NCBI GenBank assembly: GCA_029204225.1
Contig: CM055097.1
Location: forward strand, 30,347,785 to 30,411,784
Reading direction: 5' to 3'
DNA length: 64,000 nt
Origin: Diphasiastrum complanatum
Lineage: Eukaryota; Streptophyta; Lycopodiopsida; Lycopodiales; Lycopodiaceae
Below are positions 60,486 to 64,000 of the stretch, piece after piece. The position numbers and the translations under genes are program-made. Within the stretch, counting starts at the first letter, position 1; every line of letters begins with the position of its first letter. The notes under the pieces are model-generated. The model saw only the letters and a program-made list of their open reading frames with translations. It was not told where the DNA came from and did not search any database.

Positions 60486-63400
60486 GATTGCAACTCTTGA
60501 AGAGTCTAAAGTCTATGAAGAGCCCTCATAGTCCTCAGAGTATGATTCACCAGTGGAGTTGGCGCATAAGGCTAACAAGGAGTACACTCAAGTGTGTGTA
60601 TCAAATAGAGAAAATGCTAGAATCCTTGGAGGATCTATGAGACAACTAATCATAGGATTAGCCCTGATACATTAGTTATTTTAAGATCCAATATTAAATC
60701 TCAAAAATCAAGAAGATTGAGACCTTTCACCAGTCAAATAAGATCTTTGTGTGATGCCAATTAAAAAACAAATTCAGCTAGCCAAAAGGTTAAGTAGCCC
60801 AATCTATAGTAGTCTCCTTGACATAAGTAAAAGAAACAACACCTATTTCAAAAGATAGAAAACAATTTTCTACCTACAATAAGCAGGTAATCTCCTCTTG
60901 GAAAAATGGGTTTTGATTTGTAGCATCAACTGTTGATGTACTTACTTGTATAGATAGGTTGTCTGAACGGTGAAGAAATTGTCAAATACAATAGTAGATT
61001 TTTTTATAGTTAATGAAGGGTTCAAAGTTTGAGCTGCTATGATTTAGTGATAAAAAAATTTAGTTGAATCATTATTGATGGTCGGTAATGTTTTGTTGAA
61101 TAGGCTAACATATTGAAAGGATTTGGAAGATGCTAGAGCAAGGTATGAGGTAGGAAAAGAGAAGAAAACAAAAACACTAAAAGAAGTGGAGTTGTGACTG
61201 TGTACTCAAAATGGTCAAACAAAATAGGAAAATTGTTTGGTATTGTGAATCCATCATTAGGTACATAGTGGTTTGATATGATTACAAATATCGATTCTTC
61301 GAAGTTGGGATTCACATTTGGCTTGGAGAAGTTGCCTAGATTACGTTGTGCTTGTGTGGAGAATGACATCTGAAATCAATGCCTAGAAATGAGTCTTGGT
61401 ATGTTGGAATTCCAAACAATGATAAGGACTATAGTTGTTGGGTCGCAAAAGAGACGTGGTTCTTCCACTTGTTGGATCAAGTTGAATGTACCTTGCTAGA
61501 GTGCCAGCATTATAGTAAAAATACATTTTTGCTATAACAATTGTTTCATTTAATTTCCATGTGTTTTTCAAATATTGATTTTCAATTGTTTGTGTGTATG
61601 CAATAGAAAAATTCATGTTGCCAACATGTTCATCTTTGAAGTCATATCCATCAAGATTGAAAAGTCAATATAGGAAACAATTGTTTTATATGATTGAGAC
61701 TAACATGGATCTTTCTCGAGAGGGACAAGATCCTGATGTTATAAATAGTGCCAAAAGACTTGTTTGGAGGTTATAATTTCATTTAATGCATTAGCAGCAC
61801 AACTCCATTTTGTCCCTTGCAAGGAACAACCCTTGCGAGTTCATATTATAACATGACTTTGTTTTCAGTTTTGTTTAATTGTTTTAGATAGGTTTGTAAA
61901 GCAATCATTTAACAAGAGTAAAATCAGAAAAATGCCAGATAGTTTGAGATTTTGGTGCTTGGTTGACTCTGAGGCAAGTCCATGTACTCTGAAAAGTACA
62001 TCTTGAGATGAGACCAAGGGATTAGTGAGTGGGAGGTAGCCAATAACCCATGGTGGTTAGACTTTTCATAGGGTGATTGCCCATTTGAGGAGAAAGGCCT
62101 TTATGAATTGCATTTGAAAGGCCAATTGATCGTGATGATTTCTATCTTCGTGGATCTTGCGGATGTTACTAATGCTTTAGATTCCAAGCTACAATATGTC
62201 TGATCTTGTGGATGTTACTGGTACATTTCAACAATAGTTGTTAGTGTACTCAATTTTTTTTTGCTACAATATAAATACTCCTTTGGCTATATGTAATTTC
62301 AGAGAATGAGCCACACCGGAGACATCAAGATATGCCAAACAGAAGCATGGTAGAAAAGCACTCTTAGATAGACAAACTGAGAATCGGAATGATTCACAAC
62401 TTTTGGTAGATGTGTGCCTCATAAATGGAGGCATGAAGAATATGATTATTGGCCTTTGCCAACTACATTATAGAATTATCGGCCTTTGCCAACTACATCA
62501 TATGAGTAAATCTTAAATAATGAATTTTTTTACATTTTTTTAATCAATGACATGTTGAAACAAAATAATTTTGGTTTGTTCTTAAAAATGAATTTATTGT
62601 CATGTGGTCTGGTGCACTTGGTGGATGGCTGTATATTGAATATCACTCCAGGTTGTGTGAAAAAGATCCATCACATCTGAATTGAGTCAACTAATAGAGA
62701 AGGTGAAATTTTGTGGTCTTCATGGTTGTACAAGAAAAAAAAACAAGTATCATATAGTGCAAATTTGATTGTTCTTGATTTTTTGACAAATTTTCTGCCT
62801 GATAGCATCAGTGACTATGTTCCATCATGGAATGAATGTACCAATGATTATTGGATGAAGCACTACAATTGGCTAACACACTAGTTGATGATAATGATTG
62901 GGTTGTGTGTTTTGTAAGTATTGATTCGAGAGTTATTTTCTATCTTCAATTGCAGGAATGACGTTATGACGAATTATCATTTTGAGAGGAATTGATCATT
63001 TCGGGAAGACTCGAAATGCTGTAGGTATGGTTCATGTACGTTCGTTGATTGGATTGGCATTTTTAAAAATGTTTTGGATTATTTGTGACAGGTGTCTCCC
63101 ATTTATCTCTGGTTTTTTCCATGGACCTATATGTATTGAGTTGTGTTGAAAATACATGACCATTGCCCACTTGCTAGTGTAGGCATGCTTTGGATCTTTC
63201 CATGTTTAGATCTTCGTTGGATACATGGATTCATTACCTGCCAACATCTGAGAGAATGCAAGTAGAAAAATTCAAACAAGAAGTGGTGGCAAAAAAGTCC
63301 ACTACTTATGCACTATATAGTCGACACATTTTGTTGTCTTGGTGGGGCGGTTCTAGATCCCATGGTTGGATGTGGGTCTACGATGCTTGTAAAAATACAA

Positions 63401-64000
63401 GATGACATGGATAGTGATACATTGGTGATCCAATGCATCATTGGATTGTACCGTAAGAGTAAGTGCACATGTCCACAATGTATGTTATATTGCTTTTACC
63501 ACTACTTTTGTGGCGCTCAACTTCATAGATCGCAAGGTTAATTCCATGGCTTGCCTCGTAACGGAGTTAATTGTTCCATTGACAAGTGCTCATTCATAAA
63601 AAACAAAGTGTTCGAAGCTTTGAAGTCATCATCTGATAGGCAGGTTGAATATACTACAACAAATACCTGCAAAACTGGCCATTGTGATCCCATTTTCAGA
63701 ACAGAATTGTAGGAAAAAGTTTACGTTCTTCCTCGGGCTCAGGGTTAGGCTGCTTGGCAGAGCATCTGAGACTGGAAAGAATCGTACAACAACTCCAAAG
63801 AGATAACTTGAGACGAAAGTTTGCACAATGTTATCTTCCTAAGTTGGTCTCACATATTAGGTTAGAAGTTAAGATCTGTTTTTTTGTGTTCTTGTTTGGA
63901 AATGTAAATATTGTAGATAAGCTTTGATCTGCTCTGTCTTCTTTTCTTTCTTTCTTTGCTATAAATAGCTCTTGAGTTTTTGATTTACTGCATGTTTTTG
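60486..64000. other. No gene supported
   Basis: Only short frames. 61594-61776 and 63190-63541 are the longest; neither matches a family I can name, and stops flank both closely. The composition is like the decayed repeats to the left. Confidence 0.45.

Overview
The window is nuclear DNA from a flowering (or at least seed) plant. Three things show this: one intron-rich gene for a plant-specific TOPLESS-type corepressor, many Ty1/copia and Ty3/gypsy LTR retrotransposon remains, and very long CT/GA, CA and TA microsatellites. The species cannot be fixed from the sequence. There is no sign of bacterial, organellar or CRISPR DNA.

Layout. 1-2.4 kb: microsatellites and the end of a gypsy-type LTR with a tRNA-Asp-type primer site. 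3.17-9.92 kb: a complete but coding-dead minus-strand chromovirus with two 1078-bp LTRs, a TTTTA target duplication, PBS and PPT, nested in older gypsy DNA whose RT relic resumes at 10.0 kb. 10.87-14.07 kb: a broken plus-strand copia gag-pol. 14.1-19.5 kb: an unidentified coding remnant, an LTR with 80-90 bp tandem repeats, a PBS, a gag-only copia segment, and a 2.47-kb fold-back made of two opposed LTRs. 19.5-29.9 kb: decayed DNA with a copia pol fragment split by a solo LTR (GACAA duplication), a broken hypothetical ORF, a possible LINE tail and several tandem duplications.

29.94-39.03 kb (minus strand): the only intact host gene, a TOPLESS/TOPLESS-related corepressor. I could thread 25 coding exons through GT-AG introns into one 1141-residue frame. 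It has LisH-CTLH-CRA domains, a proline-rich linker and two WD40 propellers, and looks closest to TPR2/TPR3. Its product would act in the nucleus, binding EAR-motif repressors (auxin, jasmonate, developmental) and recruiting chromatin-modifying corepressor complexes.

39.0-64 kb: no further intact gene. There are diverged tandem repeats (41.1-42.4 kb), copia and gypsy pol relics (43.6-47.4 kb), a minus-strand gypsy pol with an extra ORF downstream of integrase (47.8-53.4 kb), a CA microsatellite, and a mosaic of LTR, RNase H, integrase and protease fragments (54-60 kb). From 60 to 64 kb I recognise nothing firm.

No clearly new enzymatic system is present. The structures most worth a second look are the inverted-LTR fold-back at 17.0-19.5 kb, whose apex is two adjacent stem-loops, and a four-fold, exactly 17-bp-periodic array of primer-binding-site-like sequences at 43.95-44.02 kb.
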